Shown here one piece after another: positions 31,329 to 42,515 of a DNA stretch of 64,000 bases. Both the position numbers and the translations under genes were made by a program. Every line of letters starts with the position of its first letter. The stretch's first letter is position 1. Where the stretch lies: contig NZ_MUXW01000005.1 of NCBI RefSeq assembly GCF_002015085.1, positions 62,001-126,000 of the forward strand. Reading direction: 5' to 3'. This DNA comes from Glaesserella parasuis. GTDB taxonomy: Bacteria; Pseudomonadota; Gammaproteobacteria; Enterobacterales; Pasteurellaceae. Below the pieces are notes generated by a model that ran no database searches, had not been told where the DNA came from, and saw nothing but the letters and a program-made list of their open reading frames with translations.

Positions 31329-31350
31329 TTTTGTGAAGCTCATCACTTTT
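31329..31350. promoter_or_regulatory. CRP-like site upstream of eno
   Basis: TGTGA (31332-31336), six bases, then TCACT (31343-31347) matches the CRP core TGTGA-N6-TCACA in nine of ten positions. It is centred about 95 bp before the eno ATG. Confidence 0.45.
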
Positions 31351-31421
31351 TTACAAGACAAATTTGTAAAATCCCATTACCATATGCAAGTCTTTTCAAC
31401 ATTAACTATTAACTCTCATAG

Positions 31422-32744
<1,323 letters not shown>

Positions 32745-32766
32745 TTTGCGTTGATTTATTGAATAT

Positions 32767-32798
32767 AGCCACCTTGAGAAATTGAGGTGGCTTTTATT
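32767..32798 (+). terminator. terminator of eno
   Basis: AGCCACCT (32767-32774) pairs with AGGTGGCT (32785-32792), followed by TTTTATT. It begins 23 bases past the eno stop. Confidence 0.8.
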
Positions 32799-33106
32799 AG
32801 CTATGTGCCATAAAACTTACCCTTTCGGGCGGAGATATAAGGTACAAATAGCGTAAGTTATTTCAATCTTGTTAAGTTTGTGATTACTTGATAATAAGTG
32901 TTCAGCAGAAAGAGCTCACCGAGGGTAGCCTATAACAATCAATCGGAGCTAGTTGGAGCCTTCGTCTTTAAAGACTTGAACGTCAACAATTCTTCAATCT
33001 AATAAAATACATCAAGAAATCTTATAAGAATTAATTTCATAGTTTGTGGAATGCTGTGGTAGAATTGCGAAAAAACTCTGATTTGATTTCATAGAAGGAG
33101 AATAAG
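32799..33106. other. intergenic gap without a recognised gene
   Basis: About 300 bp between the eno terminator and yajQ. No coding frame, tRNA or known repeat was recognised. It contains a small palindrome GTCTTTAAAGAC near 32965 and, at its right end, the yajQ leader with AAGGAGAA before the ATG. Confidence 0.5.
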
Positions 33107-33598
33107 ATGCCATCTTTTGATATTGTTTCTGAACTTACCATACATGAAGTACGCAATGCAGTAGAAAATGCAAATAGGGTATTAAGTACACGTTATGATT
33201 TTCGAGGAGTTGATGCCACAATAGAACTTAATGAAAAAAATGAACTTATACGGGTTACTACAGAATCTGATTTTCAACTTGAACAGTTAATTGAAATTTT
33301 AATAGGATGCTGTATTAAACGTGGTATTGAACATACTTCCCTAGATATTCCTTCTGAAAGTGAACATCATGGTAAACTTTACACAAAAGAAATTAAATTA
33401 AAACAAGGGATTAAGTCCGATATGGCTAAGCAGCTTGTTAAACTTATTAAAGACTCTAAAATCAAGGTACAAGCTCAAATTCAAGGAGATTCCATACGCA
33501 TAACAGGAAAATCCCGTGATGATTTACAATCGACAATACAGCTTGTGAAAAATGCTGAATTAGGGCAGCCTCTTCAATTTAATAATTTTCGTGATTGA
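33107..33598 (+). CDS. yajQ: YajQ family cyclic-di-GMP/nucleotide-binding protein
   Basis: 163 residues, the usual length. MPSFDIVSE at the start, [15 protein letters not shown], and [16 protein letters not shown] near the end are UPF0234 signatures. The protein folds as two RNP-like domains; in Xanthomonas a homologue binds cyclic di-GMP, but in Pasteurellaceae the ligand is not established. It has a strong AGGAG site and is flanked by non-coding DNA on both sides, so it is probably monocistronic. Confidence 0.94.
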   Translation: MPSFDIVSELTIHEVRNAVENANRVLSTRYDFRGVDATIELNEKNELIRVTTESDFQLEQLIEILIGCCIKRGIEHTSLDIPSESEHHGKLYTKEIKLKQGIKSDMAKQLVKLIKDSKIKVQAQIQGDSIRITGKSRDDLQSTIQLVKNAELGQPLQFNNFRD

Positions 33599-33655
33599 TT
33601 TTCCATATATATCTTCTTTCATTTAATCAATATAAAGAATCTTTTCATTGAATCT

Positions 33656-33690
33656 AATCGCTCAAACTTACTAGAGTGATTTCTCTGTTT
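33656..33690 (+). terminator. weak terminator after yajQ
   Basis: AATCGCTC (33656-33663) and GAGTGATT (33674-33681) pair with one G-T wobble, followed by the T-rich TTCTCTGTTTT. It lies 58 bases past the yajQ stop and just before parE. Confidence 0.4.
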
Positions 33691-33715
33691 TCCTATAGGC
33701 TGTAAAGAGATACTT

Positions 33716-35617
33716 ATGTCAGAAAAACGCTACGGTGCTGATGAAATTACCGTTCTCAAAGATCTTGAACCTGTGCAACTTCGCCCAGGTATGTACACTG
33801 ATACCACTCGTCCAAATCACTTAGGGCAAGAAGTAATTGATAACAGTGTCGATGAAGCGTTATCAGGTTTTGCTAATCAAATTGATGTTATCTTACATAG
33901 CGATAATTCCCTTGAAGTCGTTGATAATGGACGGGGTATGCCTGTGGATATTCACTCGACTGAAAAAATTTCAGGGGTGGAACTTATCCTAACAAAACTG
34001 CACGCAGGCGGTAAGTTCTCTAATAAAAATTACACCTTTTCAGGCGGTTTGCACGGTGTAGGGATTTCGGTTGTAAATGCCCTTTCTGAAAGTGTTGAGA
34101 TCACCATTAAACGTAATGGCGAGATTTATACCATTGCTTTTGCAAATGGCGTTAAAGTGGAAGAGCTGAAAGTGATCGGTTCTTGTCCAAAACGCCAAAC
34201 AGGCACAACGGTTCGCTTTTATCCAAATCCAAAATATTTTGATTCGCCGAAGTTTTCGGTTAGTCGCCTACGTCATCTATTGCGAGCCAAAGCGGTACTT
34301 TGTCCGAAATTAACGATCAATTTTACCGACCATATCAATAATACCCAAGAAACGTGGTACTACGAAGATGGCTTGCGTGATTATTTAACAGATGCATTGA
34401 AAGAATATGAATATCTGCCAAATCCTCTTTTTGTTGGTGAAGTGATTGGGGAAACTGAAGCTGTGAGTTGGGCATTAAGCTGGCTCACAGAGGGTGGCGA
34501 GCAGATTAATGAAAGCTATGTAAACTTGATTCCAACTGCACTTGGCGGCACACACGTCAATGGTTTGCGCCAAGGTTTATTTAAGGCGATGGCTGAATTT
34601 TGTGATTTTAGAAATCTGTTGCCTAAAGGTGTCAAATTAACTGCCGACGATGTTTGGGGACGTTGTTGCTATGTGCTATCGCTTAAAATGCAAGAACCAC
34701 AGTTTGCAGGGCAAACCAAAGAGCGTTTATCATCACGACAAGCGGCGAGTTATGTTGAAAATAGTGTAAAAGATGCTTTTAGTTTATGGCTAAATCAAAA
34801 CGTACAAGTTGCCGAACAACTGGCTGAAATGGCAATCAGTTCTGCACAAAATCGCCTTAGAGCTGAAAAAAAAGTCGTACGAAAAAAATTGGTTAGTGGG
34901 CCTGCCTTACCTGGAAAATTGGCCGATTGTATCTCACAAGATTTAACACGTACTGAGCTATTCCTTGTAGAGGGAGATTCTGCGGGCGGTTCTGCAAAAC
35001 AAGCGAGAGATAAAGAGTTTCAAGCGATTTTGCCACTTAGAGGTAAGATTCTCAACACTTGGGAAGTATCACCTGATCAAGTTCTCGCGTCTACAGAAGT
35101 GCACGACATTGCTGTCGCATTAGGCATTGATCCTGACAATGAAGATCTAAGCCAACTACGTTACGGTAAAGTTTGTATTCTTGCTGATGCGGATTCAGAT
35201 GGTTTGCACATTGCCACATTATTGTGTGCCTTGTTCCTCCGCCATTTCCCAACATTAGTAAAAAATGGCCACGTTTATGTTGCAATGCCGCCACTTTACC
35301 GTATTGATATTGGTAAAGATGAGGTGCATTACGCATTAGATGAATCTGAAAAAGAGGCTATTTTAACTCGTCTCGCGAAGAAAAAAGGAAAACCAAATGT
35401 TCAACGTTTTAAAGGTTTAGGTGAGATGAACCCAAGTCAATTGCGTGAAACGACAATGGATCCAAATACACGACGTCTAGTTCAGCTAACCTTAGAAGAT
35501 AATAGCGATGATGAAGAGGTTTCAACCTTTGAATTAATGGATATGTTGCTTGCTAAAAAACGAGCTGAAGATCGCAAACAATGGTTACAAGATCGTGGTG
35601 ATGAGGCGGATTTATAA
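33716..35617 (+). CDS. parE: DNA topoisomerase IV subunit B
   Basis: 633 residues, matching ParE (about 630) rather than GyrB (about 800). The GHKL ATPase has EVIDNSVDEALSG, VVDNGRGMPVDIH and GGLHGVGISVVNAL; TOPRIM has LVEGDSAGGSAKQARD, PLRGKILN and DADSDGLHI; the C-terminus has QRFKGLGEMNP. ParE2-ParC2 decatenates sister chromosomes. parC is not adjacent. AAGAG lies before the ATG. Confidence 0.97.
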   Translation: MSEKRYGADEITVLKDLEPVQLRPGMYTDTTRPNHLGQEVIDNSVDEALSGFANQIDVILHSDNSLEVVDNGRGMPVDIHSTEKISGVELILTKLHAGGKFSNKNYTFSGGLHGVGISVVNALSESVEITIKRNGEIYTIAFANGVKVEELKVIGSCPKRQTGTTVRFYPNPKYFDSPKFSVSRLRHLLRAKAVLCPKLTINFTDHINNTQETWYYEDGLRDYLTDALKEYEYLPNPLFVGEVIGETEAVSWALSWLTEGGEQINESYVNLIPTALGGTHVNGLRQGLFKAMAEFCDFRNLLPKGVKLTADDVWGRCCYVLSLKMQEPQFAGQTKERLSSRQAASYVENSVKDAFSLWLNQNVQVAEQLAEMAISSAQNRLRAEKKVVRKKLVSGPALPGKLADCISQDLTRTELFLVEGDSAGGSAKQARDKEFQAILPLRGKILNTWEVSPDQVLASTEVHDIAVALGIDPDNEDLSQLRYGKVCILADADSDGLHIATLLCALFLRHFPTLVKNGHVYVAMPPLYRIDIGKDEVHYALDESEKEAILTRLAKKKGKPNVQRFKGLGEMNPSQLRETTMDPNTRRLVQLTLEDNSDDEEVSTFELMDMLLAKKRAEDRKQWLQDRGDEADL

Positions 35618-35747
35618 ATAAACCAAATAAAGATTGGCGTTGAAAATTAATAGTATTTTTTTATTAATTCAATAGTTTTACAAACTTATAACTATCAATG
35701 ATAATACTCGTAACCTATTAATAAGCCATTTTTGGAGAAAATTCACT

Positions 35748-37196
35748 ATGTCTAAATGTCCATTTGATCACGGATCAAAAACCTTAACAACGGCAGCAGG
35801 TGCGCCAGTTGTTGATAATGACAACACAATGTCAGCTGGCCCACGCGGTCCACTTCTTTTACAAGATGTTTGGTTTCAAGAGAAATTAGCACACTTTGCT
35901 CGTGAGCGTATTCCTGAGCGTGTGGTTCACGCTAAAGGTTCAGCAGCTTACGGTACATTTACTGTAACTGCAGATATTACTAAATACACGAAAGCTGCGG
36001 TATTTAAACCAGGTGCACAAACTGAAGTATTATTACGTTTCTCAACTGTTGCTGGCGAGCGTGGGGCTGCCGATGCAGAGCGTGATGTGCGTGGTTTCTC
36101 ATTAAAATTCTATACCGAACAAGGTAACTGGGACTTAGTGGGTAACAATACACCAGTATTCTTTATCCGTGATCCATTAAAATTCCCAGATTTTATTCAT
36201 ACACAAAAACGTAACCCTCAAAATAACTTGCGTGATGCAAATGCAGCGTGGGATTTCTGGTCACGTCACCCTGAATCAATGCACCAAATTATGACATTGT
36301 TCTCAGATCGTGGTATTCCAGCGACTTTACGTCACATGAACGGTTACGGTAGCCACACTTATAGCTTTGTAAACGCAAACAACGAGCGTTTCTGGGTGAA
36401 ATTCCACTTCAAAACACAACAAGGTCACAAATTCTTCACTAACGAAGAAGCAGCTAAAGTTGTAGGTGAAGATCGTGAGTCTAGCCAAAAAGATTTATAT
36501 GAAGCGATTGAGCGTGGTGAATTCCCACGTTGGACTGTTCAAGTGCAGATTATGCCAGAAGCAGATGCTCACAAACATAACTATGCCTTTGACTTAACTA
36601 AAGTATGGCCACACGCAGATTACCCAGTGATCGAAGTGGGTGTATTAGAATTAAACCGCAACCCACAAAACTACTTCGCAGAAGTAGAACAAGCGGCATT
36701 TGCACCATCTAACATCGTTCCGGGAATCGGCTTCTCGCCAGACCGTATGTTACAAGGTCGTCTGTTCTCTTACCAAGATGCACAGCGTTACCGTTTAGGT
36801 GTAAACCACCACCAAATCCCTGTAAATGCACCAAAATGCCCATACCACACGACTCACCGTGATGGTGCAATGCGTGTAGATGCAAACGGTGGCAACCACC
36901 CTAACTATGCACCGAACCGTTTTGACACTTATGTGCCAACCCACGATCAATTACCATTACAAATTGAGCGTGAAGCCGCACACTTTAACTTCCGTGAGTA
37001 CGATGAAGATTACTGCTCACAACCAGCCGCACTTTACAACTTGTTCACAGCGGAAGAAAAAGATCGCTTAGCAGGTAACTTTGCAGCAGGTTTATCAGGT
37101 GTAACTATTCCTGAAATCGTGGAAAGACAAATGGCTCACTTTGAAAAAGTTAGCACAGAATTAGCAAATGCGATTCGTCAAAAATTAGCAAAATAA
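35748..37196 (+). CDS. catalase (heme-dependent, small-subunit clade)
   Basis: 482 residues. The catalytic histidine is in [14 protein letters not shown] (about residue 61), the asparagine in [13 protein letters not shown] (about 133), and the proximal heme tyrosine in [14 protein letters not shown]. Length and lack of a C-terminal flavodoxin-like domain place it in the small-subunit, NADPH-binding group. The H. influenzae counterpart is called hktE. It degrades hydrogen peroxide in the cytoplasm. GGAG precedes the ATG; it is a single gene ended by the hairpin at 37245-37269. Dyads upstream do not fit the OxyR spacing. Confidence 0.97.
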   Translation: MSKCPFDHGSKTLTTAAGAPVVDNDNTMSAGPRGPLLLQDVWFQEKLAHFARERIPERVVHAKGSAAYGTFTVTADITKYTKAAVFKPGAQTEVLLRFSTVAGERGAADAERDVRGFSLKFYTEQGNWDLVGNNTPVFFIRDPLKFPDFIHTQKRNPQNNLRDANAAWDFWSRHPESMHQIMTLFSDRGIPATLRHMNGYGSHTYSFVNANNERFWVKFHFKTQQGHKFFTNEEAAKVVGEDRESSQKDLYEAIERGEFPRWTVQVQIMPEADAHKHNYAFDLTKVWPHADYPVIEVGVLELNRNPQNYFAEVEQAAFAPSNIVPGIGFSPDRMLQGRLFSYQDAQRYRLGVNHHQIPVNAPKCPYHTTHRDGAMRVDANGGNHPNYAPNRFDTYVPTHDQLPLQIEREAAHFNFREYDEDYCSQPAALYNLFTAEEKDRLAGNFAAGLSGVTIPEIVERQMAHFEKVSTELANAIRQKLAK

Positions 37197-37244
37197 GCTA
37201 ATTAAAGACTTATTTTCTCCTTACACTTGTATTTGCTATACTTT

Positions 37245-37273
37245 AAGCCCAACCGTTTTTGTTGGGCTTTTTT
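37245..37273 (+). terminator. terminator of the catalase gene
   Basis: AAGCCCAAC (37245-37253) and GTTGGGCTT (37261-37269) enclose seven bases and are followed by a run of Ts to 37273. Confidence 0.85.
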
Positions 37274-37289
37274 CTTGGAAAGAATAAAT

Positions 37290-38375
37290 ATGGAATACCG
37301 CTATTACATTATCACAGCCGTTTCAGTTATCGCTCTTCAATTTCTGCTCTTTTGCTTTTCTAAAACAGCAACTTGGTTAGGCGATTTATCAAATAGAAGT
37401 CGTAAGATCGTTACATTTTCTATCTATATCGTTGCAAATCTGTTGATGATATTGCACGTTACACGCATTTTGCCAAACTTCCGCTTAATTGCTTTAATAC
37501 TCACATTACTTTTATTTATCTTCTTCATCAGCTTCTGTTTTTGGGGGATTTATACTGTCGGCAAACAGATATTCTCGCCGAATAGCCTTAATCACTGGCT
37601 TAAAATAAGCTATATCCCTGTTTTATTCGGGTTAATTGGGCTGACTATTTACAACGCCTATTCAACCAAAGTGGTGCATTATCAAGTCACATTAGATAAA
37701 CCTATACAGCCACTTAAAATTGGCGTCGCCAGCGATTTCCACTTAGGGAAATTTTTCGGGGGGAAACAGCTAGATAAGTTAGCAACCATCTTTAATCAAG
37801 AACAAGTTGATCTAATTTTGCTCCCTGGCGACATTATGGACGATAATGTTGAAGCCTATTTGGCGGAAAATATGCAACCGCATTTGGCAAAGTTAAAAGC
37901 ACCGCTTGGGGTATATGCTACAATGGGAAACCACGATTTTTTTGGGGCTGAAGCTGAAATTTATCAAGAAATCACTAAAGCTGGCATTACTGTGCTATGG
38001 GATCAAGCGGTTACTTTAGACGGAAAATTTACGATCATCGGTCGTAATGATGAATTAGTGAAAAATCGCCCTGAAACAGCAGAGTTATTGGCTCTGGTAG
38101 ATAAAAATTTACCCGTTTTCCTAATGGATCACCGCCCAACACAAATTGAGCAACATGCTCAACTGCCTATTGATATTCAAGTGTCGGGCCATACCCATAA
38201 TGGGCAAATTTTCCCAGCGAATATCATTACTCACTTTATTTACCGACTTGCTCACGGTTATGAAAAAATCGGTAATGGACATTTTTTTGTTACTTCGGGA
38301 TACGGATTTTGGGGGATACCGATGCGACTAGGTTCACAGTCGGAAGTGATGATTATTGAGGTGAAAGGGAAGTAA
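37290..38375 (+). CDS. membrane-anchored calcineurin-like metallophosphoesterase
   Basis: 361 residues from the ATG at 37290 (GGAAAGAA upstream); the longer frame to 37227 runs into the catalase terminator. Four hydrophobic segments lie in residues 1-130, then the dinuclear metal site: SDFHLGK, LPGDIMDD, MGNHDFFG, MDHRPTQ and SGHTHNGQ. This is the YkuE/YaeI type, which in related bacteria acts on lipids such as UDP-diacylglucosamine-like or phosphatidyl substrates; the substrate here is unknown. It is convergent with matP. Confidence 0.9.
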   Translation: MEYRYYIITAVSVIALQFLLFCFSKTATWLGDLSNRSRKIVTFSIYIVANLLMILHVTRILPNFRLIALILTLLLFIFFISFCFWGIYTVGKQIFSPNSLNHWLKISYIPVLFGLIGLTIYNAYSTKVVHYQVTLDKPIQPLKIGVASDFHLGKFFGGKQLDKLATIFNQEQVDLILLPGDIMDDNVEAYLAENMQPHLAKLKAPLGVYATMGNHDFFGAEAEIYQEITKAGITVLWDQAVTLDGKFTIIGRNDELVKNRPETAELLALVDKNLPVFLMDHRPTQIEQHAQLPIDIQVSGHTHNGQIFPANIITHFIYRLAHGYEKIGNGHFFVTSGYGFWGIPMRLGSQSEVMIIEVKGK

Positions 38376-38447
38376 TTACACAAAGCACAATTCAAGGCTA
38401 CTTTTTAGGGGCCATTTTGCCTGTTACTCCCTATGTTTTAAATGACG

Positions 38448-38894
38448 CTATCCCAACAACGCCTTCAAATTTGCTTTCATCTTATCCACTTGCTCTGCAT
38501 AAATCTGTTTCTTCTCTAATTCATCGATCAAATAATGAATGGTTTCAGACAAGGTCAGATCCATTTCTTTGGCTTGCTTGGACAGGCGTTGCCAGCTGGC
38601 GTATTCTAAATCGATAGATTTTTTACGGGTAGATTGCTTTTCGGCATTGAAAAAACGCTTGCGTCTTGCTCGAATAGATTGACGCATTTTCTTGCGTTGC
38701 TCAGATGTCATTTCCGCCTTAATCCATTGCTCGATCTCTTCGGGCGAGTTTTGTAAGGTGGTTAATAATTGAACTTTCAATTCGATCAAGCTCTGTTCGT
38801 CGTATTTGGTGATATTTTCGCCTTCACGATATTTTTTCAGCAAGTATTTCCATTTCCAACTTGCTTCTTGAATTTCAAGTTTTTGGTATCGCAT
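38448..38894 (-). CDS. matP: macrodomain Ter protein MatP
   Basis: 148 residues, near the E. coli 150. N-terminal four-helix part with YQKLEIQEASWKWKYLLKKYREGE; the RHH DNA-binding part has RARRKRFFNAEKQSTRKKS followed by IDLEYASWQRL and TLSETIHYLIDE. MatP binds matS sites around the terminus and holds Ter together until late in division. Its placement next to the YcbZ-type protease and fabA is the same as in E. coli, which supports the assignment. It is divergent from the protease gene. Confidence 0.95.
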   Translation of the reverse strand: MRYQKLEIQEASWKWKYLLKKYREGENITKYDEQSLIELKVQLLTTLQNSPEEIEQWIKAEMTSEQRKKMRQSIRARRKRFFNAEKQSTRKKSIDLEYASWQRLSKQAKEMDLTLSETIHYLIDELEKKQIYAEQVDKMKANLKALLG

Positions 38895-38970
38895 TTTGCC
38901 TCCGAATTATTTGTGAAGTATAGCGTAATTATAGGTATAATGAAGCAAATTTCTATAAAGAGGCAAATTT

Positions 38971-40605
38971 GTGCAAGTATCTCCATTATCGTTGCAATCA
39001 TTAAGCGTTCACTATCCTTTCAAACAGACCGATCAAGCGGTGAGATTTTTGGATTTTCAACCAAATACACAGCAGGCAATGCAACAATTTGCCCTGAGTG
39101 AATTTGGTTCGGCACTCATTTTGAAAACGGAATTATTTCCCGAATTTTTAAATGAAATCACGGACTATTTTGAAAATTTGCATTGTCAAACTGTGTTGAA
39201 AACAGAATTTAATCACCAAAGTTTATTTGGATATAGCCTTTATTTAGAAAAGGAAAACCAAATTAAAACGGTGGCAGGGGCAATTGAGCAAGCTCATAAG
39301 GGTATTCTAATTTTAAATGTGAGTGCATTATTATTAGATATTGTGCAATGGGATAAATTAAAACAAGCTCTTTTATTTGGGCAGTTTGACCCGATTATTG
39401 CGGGAAAATTACCTGAAGCAATTATGCCTATTCAATCTCAATTCAAATTGATATTAGTGGGTAGTCGAGATGATATTGCGACTTTGCATAATTATGATGA
39501 AGATTTATATCAATTTTGCCAATATGCTGAAATCGAGTCGTATTTGAATATTGATGAAGAAAATAGCGAACAATGGGGTAGCTATATCCAATCTTCAGCT
39601 AAAAAATATCTCAATAGAACCTTTTCTAAAAAAGGCTTAAATCAACTTTTACATTATTATATTCGTGAAAGTGAAAACCAGACATTAATTTCTATTTCAC
39701 CGACATTATTAAAAAAACATTTATTAGGCTTACAACATTTTTATCCAAAACAAACTCAATTTAACCATATTCAAGATTATTTTGATTATTTAGAAAAACA
39801 ATCTGGCGTATTAAATAAATTTGTTTTAAATGATATTTTAAATCATCAGCTTTATATTGAAACGGAAGAAGAAACCATCGGGCAAATTAACGGCTTATCT
39901 GTGGTCGAGTTTGATGGCGTTCCCCATAGTTTTGGTGAGCCATTACGCATTAGCTGTAACGTGCAATATGGTGATGGAGAAATTCACGATATTGAACGCA
40001 AAGTGGAACTGGGGGGCAATATTCACTCTAAAGGGATTATTATCGCTCAATCTTGTTTGGCAAATTTACTGGAATTACCGACACAGCTTCCGTTTTCAGC
40101 GTCCGTTGCCTTTGAGCAATCTTATGGTGAAATTGATGGTGATAGTTCATCGTTAGCCATTTTCTGCGTGCTTATCAGTGCCTTAACCAAGTTGCCGTTG
40201 CCACAATCCCTTGCGGTGACAGGGGCGATTGACCAATTTGGAAATGTGTTAAGCGTGGGCGGTGTTAATCAGAAAATTGAAGGCTTCTTCAATGTTTGTG
40301 AAGCAAGGGAATTAACAGGGAAACAAGGGGTGATTATTCCTGCGGTATGCGTTTCCCATTTGAGCTTAAAACTTGCAGTATTATCGGCGATTGAAGCAGG
40401 AAAATTTCATATTTGGGCGGTCGAAGATGTCTTTGAAGCCTTACAAATTCTGTTACAGCATCCGTTTTATGATGAAGATCTACCTGAAAATAGTGAGAAA
40501 AAATCACTTTTCGCGTTAGTTCATCAAGGGATCGAACAGAATGAAAATGAAGACGCAAGCGGTTCGATTTTCCACAAAATTCGCAAACTGTTAAAGGGTC
40601 ACTGA
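38971..40605 (+). CDS. Lon-type AAA-like ATP-dependent protease (YcbZ family)
   Basis: 544 residues starting at GTG 38971, with AAGAGG upstream. The C-terminal third is a Lon protease domain: catalytic Ser about 392 in EIDGDSSSLA and Lys about 435 in GGVNQKIEGFF. The N-terminal half is a degenerate AAA region with no clear Walker A. This is the YcbZ/LonB-like family, whose targets are unclear. Synteny matP / ycbZ / fabA is as in E. coli. It is divergent from matP across 76 bp that hold a TATAAT box near 38936. Confidence 0.9.
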   Translation: MQVSPLSLQSLSVHYPFKQTDQAVRFLDFQPNTQQAMQQFALSEFGSALILKTELFPEFLNEITDYFENLHCQTVLKTEFNHQSLFGYSLYLEKENQIKTVAGAIEQAHKGILILNVSALLLDIVQWDKLKQALLFGQFDPIIAGKLPEAIMPIQSQFKLILVGSRDDIATLHNYDEDLYQFCQYAEIESYLNIDEENSEQWGSYIQSSAKKYLNRTFSKKGLNQLLHYYIRESENQTLISISPTLLKKHLLGLQHFYPKQTQFNHIQDYFDYLEKQSGVLNKFVLNDILNHQLYIETEEETIGQINGLSVVEFDGVPHSFGEPLRISCNVQYGDGEIHDIERKVELGGNIHSKGIIIAQSCLANLLELPTQLPFSASVAFEQSYGEIDGDSSSLAIFCVLISALTKLPLPQSLAVTGAIDQFGNVLSVGGVNQKIEGFFNVCEARELTGKQGVIIPAVCVSHLSLKLAVLSAIEAGKFHIWAVEDVFEALQILLQHPFYDEDLPENSEKKSLFALVHQGIEQNENEDASGSIFHKIRKLLKGH

Positions 40606-40725
40606 TCCGACAAGTCAGCTTACAACTGTTCGCTATTTTAAAAGTCTGTTAAGATGTGTTTATCAAGCAAACGTAACATAAACCGTCAATAACGGACTTT
40701 TCTACTTTATTACAGGAACAAAATA

Positions 40726-41256
40726 ATGAACACTTGTACACCTAACATCAAATCAAGTTATGATTACAACGATCTTTTAGCGTCAGGACGAGGCGAACTT
40801 TTTGGTAGCGAAGGTCCACAACTGCCAGCACCGTCAATGTTGATGATGGACAGAATTACCAAAATCACCGACAAAGAAGGTCTGTTTGAGAAAGGGTATA
40901 TTGAAGCGGAATTAGATATTAACCAAGATCTGCCTTTCTTTGGCTGTCACTTTATCGGCGATCCTGTAATGCCTGGTTGCTTAGGCTTAGATGCAATGTG
41001 GCAACTGGTTGGCTTTTACTTAGGCTGGGTCGGCGGTAAAGGCAAGGGCAGAGCCTTAGGGGTTGGCGAAGTGAAATTTACGGGGCAAATTCTACCGACT
41101 GCCAAAAAAGTGATTTATCGTATCAATATGAAACGAGTGATCAACCGTAAGCTCGTGATGGGGCTGGCTGATGGCGAAGTCGAAGTTGATGGCAGAATTA
41201 TCTATACTGCCACAGACTTAAAAGTAGGTCTATTCCAAGATACAACATCTTTCTAA
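40726..41256 (+). CDS. fabA: 3-hydroxydecanoyl-ACP dehydratase/isomerase
   Basis: 176 residues. The active site His is in [17 protein letters not shown] and the Asp in [14 protein letters not shown], the hot-dog fold pair of FabA. It dehydrates beta-hydroxydecanoyl-ACP and isomerises the product to the cis-3 form, the branch point to unsaturated fatty acids. AGGAA lies before the ATG. The leader contains an imperfect 12-bp inverted repeat (40640-40651 with 40690-40701). The com operon starts 88 bases downstream, beyond the CRP-S site. Confidence 0.97.
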   Translation: MNTCTPNIKSSYDYNDLLASGRGELFGSEGPQLPAPSMLMMDRITKITDKEGLFEKGYIEAELDINQDLPFFGCHFIGDPVMPGCLGLDAMWQLVGFYLGWVGGKGKGRALGVGEVKFTGQILPTAKKVIYRINMKRVINRKLVMGLADGEVEVDGRIIYTATDLKVGLFQDTTSF

Positions 41257-41278
41257 TTTTTCGATCTATGTCGAAAAA
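41257..41278 (+). promoter_or_regulatory. CRP-S (Sxy-dependent competence) site upstream of the com operon
   Basis: A perfect palindrome, TTTTTCGA-TCTATG-TCGAAAAA. It has the C and G at the half-site positions that distinguish CRP-S (TGCGA-type) from ordinary CRP sites (TGTGA), though with T rather than G at the second core base. It is centred about 60 bp before the expected transcript start, given TAATAT at 41315-41320, the usual activating position. Confidence 0.75.
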
Positions 41279-41344
41279 ATAAAAATTGCCGATTTACAAA
41301 ATCCTTTCAACATCTAATATCTCTCTCACTTTGGGAGAGATATT

Positions 41345-41854
41345 ATGTTTCGTGCGATCACTATTATTGAAACTTTATTTGCGATGAGCATAATGGCAAT
41401 CGCACTCTATTTCTTTTCCCCCACCTTATTTTATTTACAAGATCATATCGTTTTAAATAATGAAATCGATCAGATAAAGTCTTTTATTTATCAAATTCAA
41501 GCTAAAGCACGTTATCAAAAACATAATTATTCTATTTCTATCAGCCAGAATTTAGCAGATAAAAAATGGTGTATGGTCGCAATTGAAAAAGTCAGTGATA
41601 AACAGATCGCTTGTAACTGTTTAAATATCGCAAGTTGTGATATTCAAAAAAGCTATTATCTCTATCAAACAGAAAACGCCGTAGTCAAAAATAATAGTTT
41701 ATATCCTAAAGTTTTTATTAATGTTGATGGAAAGTCTGGGCGATTAGAGTCGAAGTGCTTAAGGGTTACGGTAAATAAAATCTATGAAATATTACAAGTG
41801 GAACAAAATGGAGTGATTAATGTTATTCAAAAAGGCAAACGCACCAGTTGTTAA
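41345..41854 (+). CDS. comN: competence pseudopilin (ComN/PpdA-like)
   Basis: 169 residues. A short leader precedes the type IV prepilin motif ITIIETLFAMSIMAIALYF with the +5 Glu, then a single globular domain with four cysteines (WCMVA, IACNC, SCDI and KCLRV). It is processed by the prepilin peptidase and is probably a minor pilin of the DNA-uptake pilus. It is first of four overlapping genes corresponding to H. influenzae comNOPQ, and GGGAGAG precedes the ATG. Confidence 0.82.
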   Translation: MFRAITIIETLFAMSIMAIALYFFSPTLFYLQDHIVLNNEIDQIKSFIYQIQAKARYQKHNYSISISQNLADKKWCMVAIEKVSDKQIACNCLNIASCDIQKSYYLYQTENAVVKNNSLYPKVFINVDGKSGRLESKCLRVTVNKIYEILQVEQNGVINVIQKGKRTSC

Positions 41855-42515
41855 TCACGCATTTAGTTTGGTTGAAATATTATTATCATTATTTCTAGGT
41901 TGCATTATTTTATGGAGTTTATCTTCTTTTTATAGTGATAGCTATCGAAATCAAATCAAACAACGGGAATTATTGAATTTGCAAAAACATACTCATCAAT
42001 TACTTGAATATTTTCAACAACATATTCAACATTTTAATTATCAAGGACAAAATAGAAAAGAAACAAATTATCATTTATTTGAAAATAATCATAAGCGTTA
42101 TTCCCTGAACAATCCAAATTGTCTAATGTTTTTCTATGATTTAAGCAGTGATGGCTGTGTAGGTAATCGAAATAAGAAACAATCTTGCGAAACAAATGGT
42201 GTAAATAATACCAAAGATGTGAGCCAAGAATTTTTTGGTTTTAAATTTGAGAAAAAAGCGATTTTTATTTATGAAGATAGTCAAATTCAGTTCTGTTACC
42301 AAGCAGACTGTGAAAAAATTCTAACAAATTGCCAAAAAGGCAACTGGCGAAAAATGTCAGATATGTCTGATTATAATGTCGAAAATTTATCTTTTGAGTG
42401 GCTTGAGCAGAATAGATTATTGAAAATAGAACTGGCTCTCTCGTCTAGCAAAGATAACCAACTAAGATATAAAGCTACAGCTTATAGTTACCTATTAAAT
42501 GGAAGTGATAAATGA
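41820..42515 (+). CDS. comO: competence pseudopilin (ComO/PpdB-like)
   Basis: 231 residues. The N-terminus has a basic leader, then FSLVEILLSLFLGCIILW, a type IV pilin/PulJ-type hydrophobic helix with Glu at position +5. The soluble part is cysteine-rich (SSDGCVGN, SCETNG, CYQADCEK, NCQKGN). It overlaps comN by 35 bases and comP by four, so all four are translated together. Its family places it as a minor pilin of the uptake machinery. Confidence 0.8.
   Translation: MLFKKANAPVVNHAFSLVEILLSLFLGCIILWSLSSFYSDSYRNQIKQRELLNLQKHTHQLLEYFQQHIQHFNYQGQNRKETNYHLFENNHKRYSLNNPNCLMFFYDLSSDGCVGNRNKKQSCETNGVNNTKDVSQEFFGFKFEKKAIFIYEDSQIQFCYQADCEKILTNCQKGNWRKMSDMSDYNVENLSFEWLEQNRLLKIELALSSSKDNQLRYKATAYSYLLNGSDK

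Noticed and set aside
32799..33106. End of an IS200/IS605-type element or a small RNA after eno
   Set aside because: A short reverse frame ending KAPTSSD and a few hairpins are suggestive, but no transposase core or conserved structure could be seen.
35672..35718. OxyR site upstream of catalase
   Set aside because: ATAG and CTAT tetramers are present but not at the required seven-base spacing.
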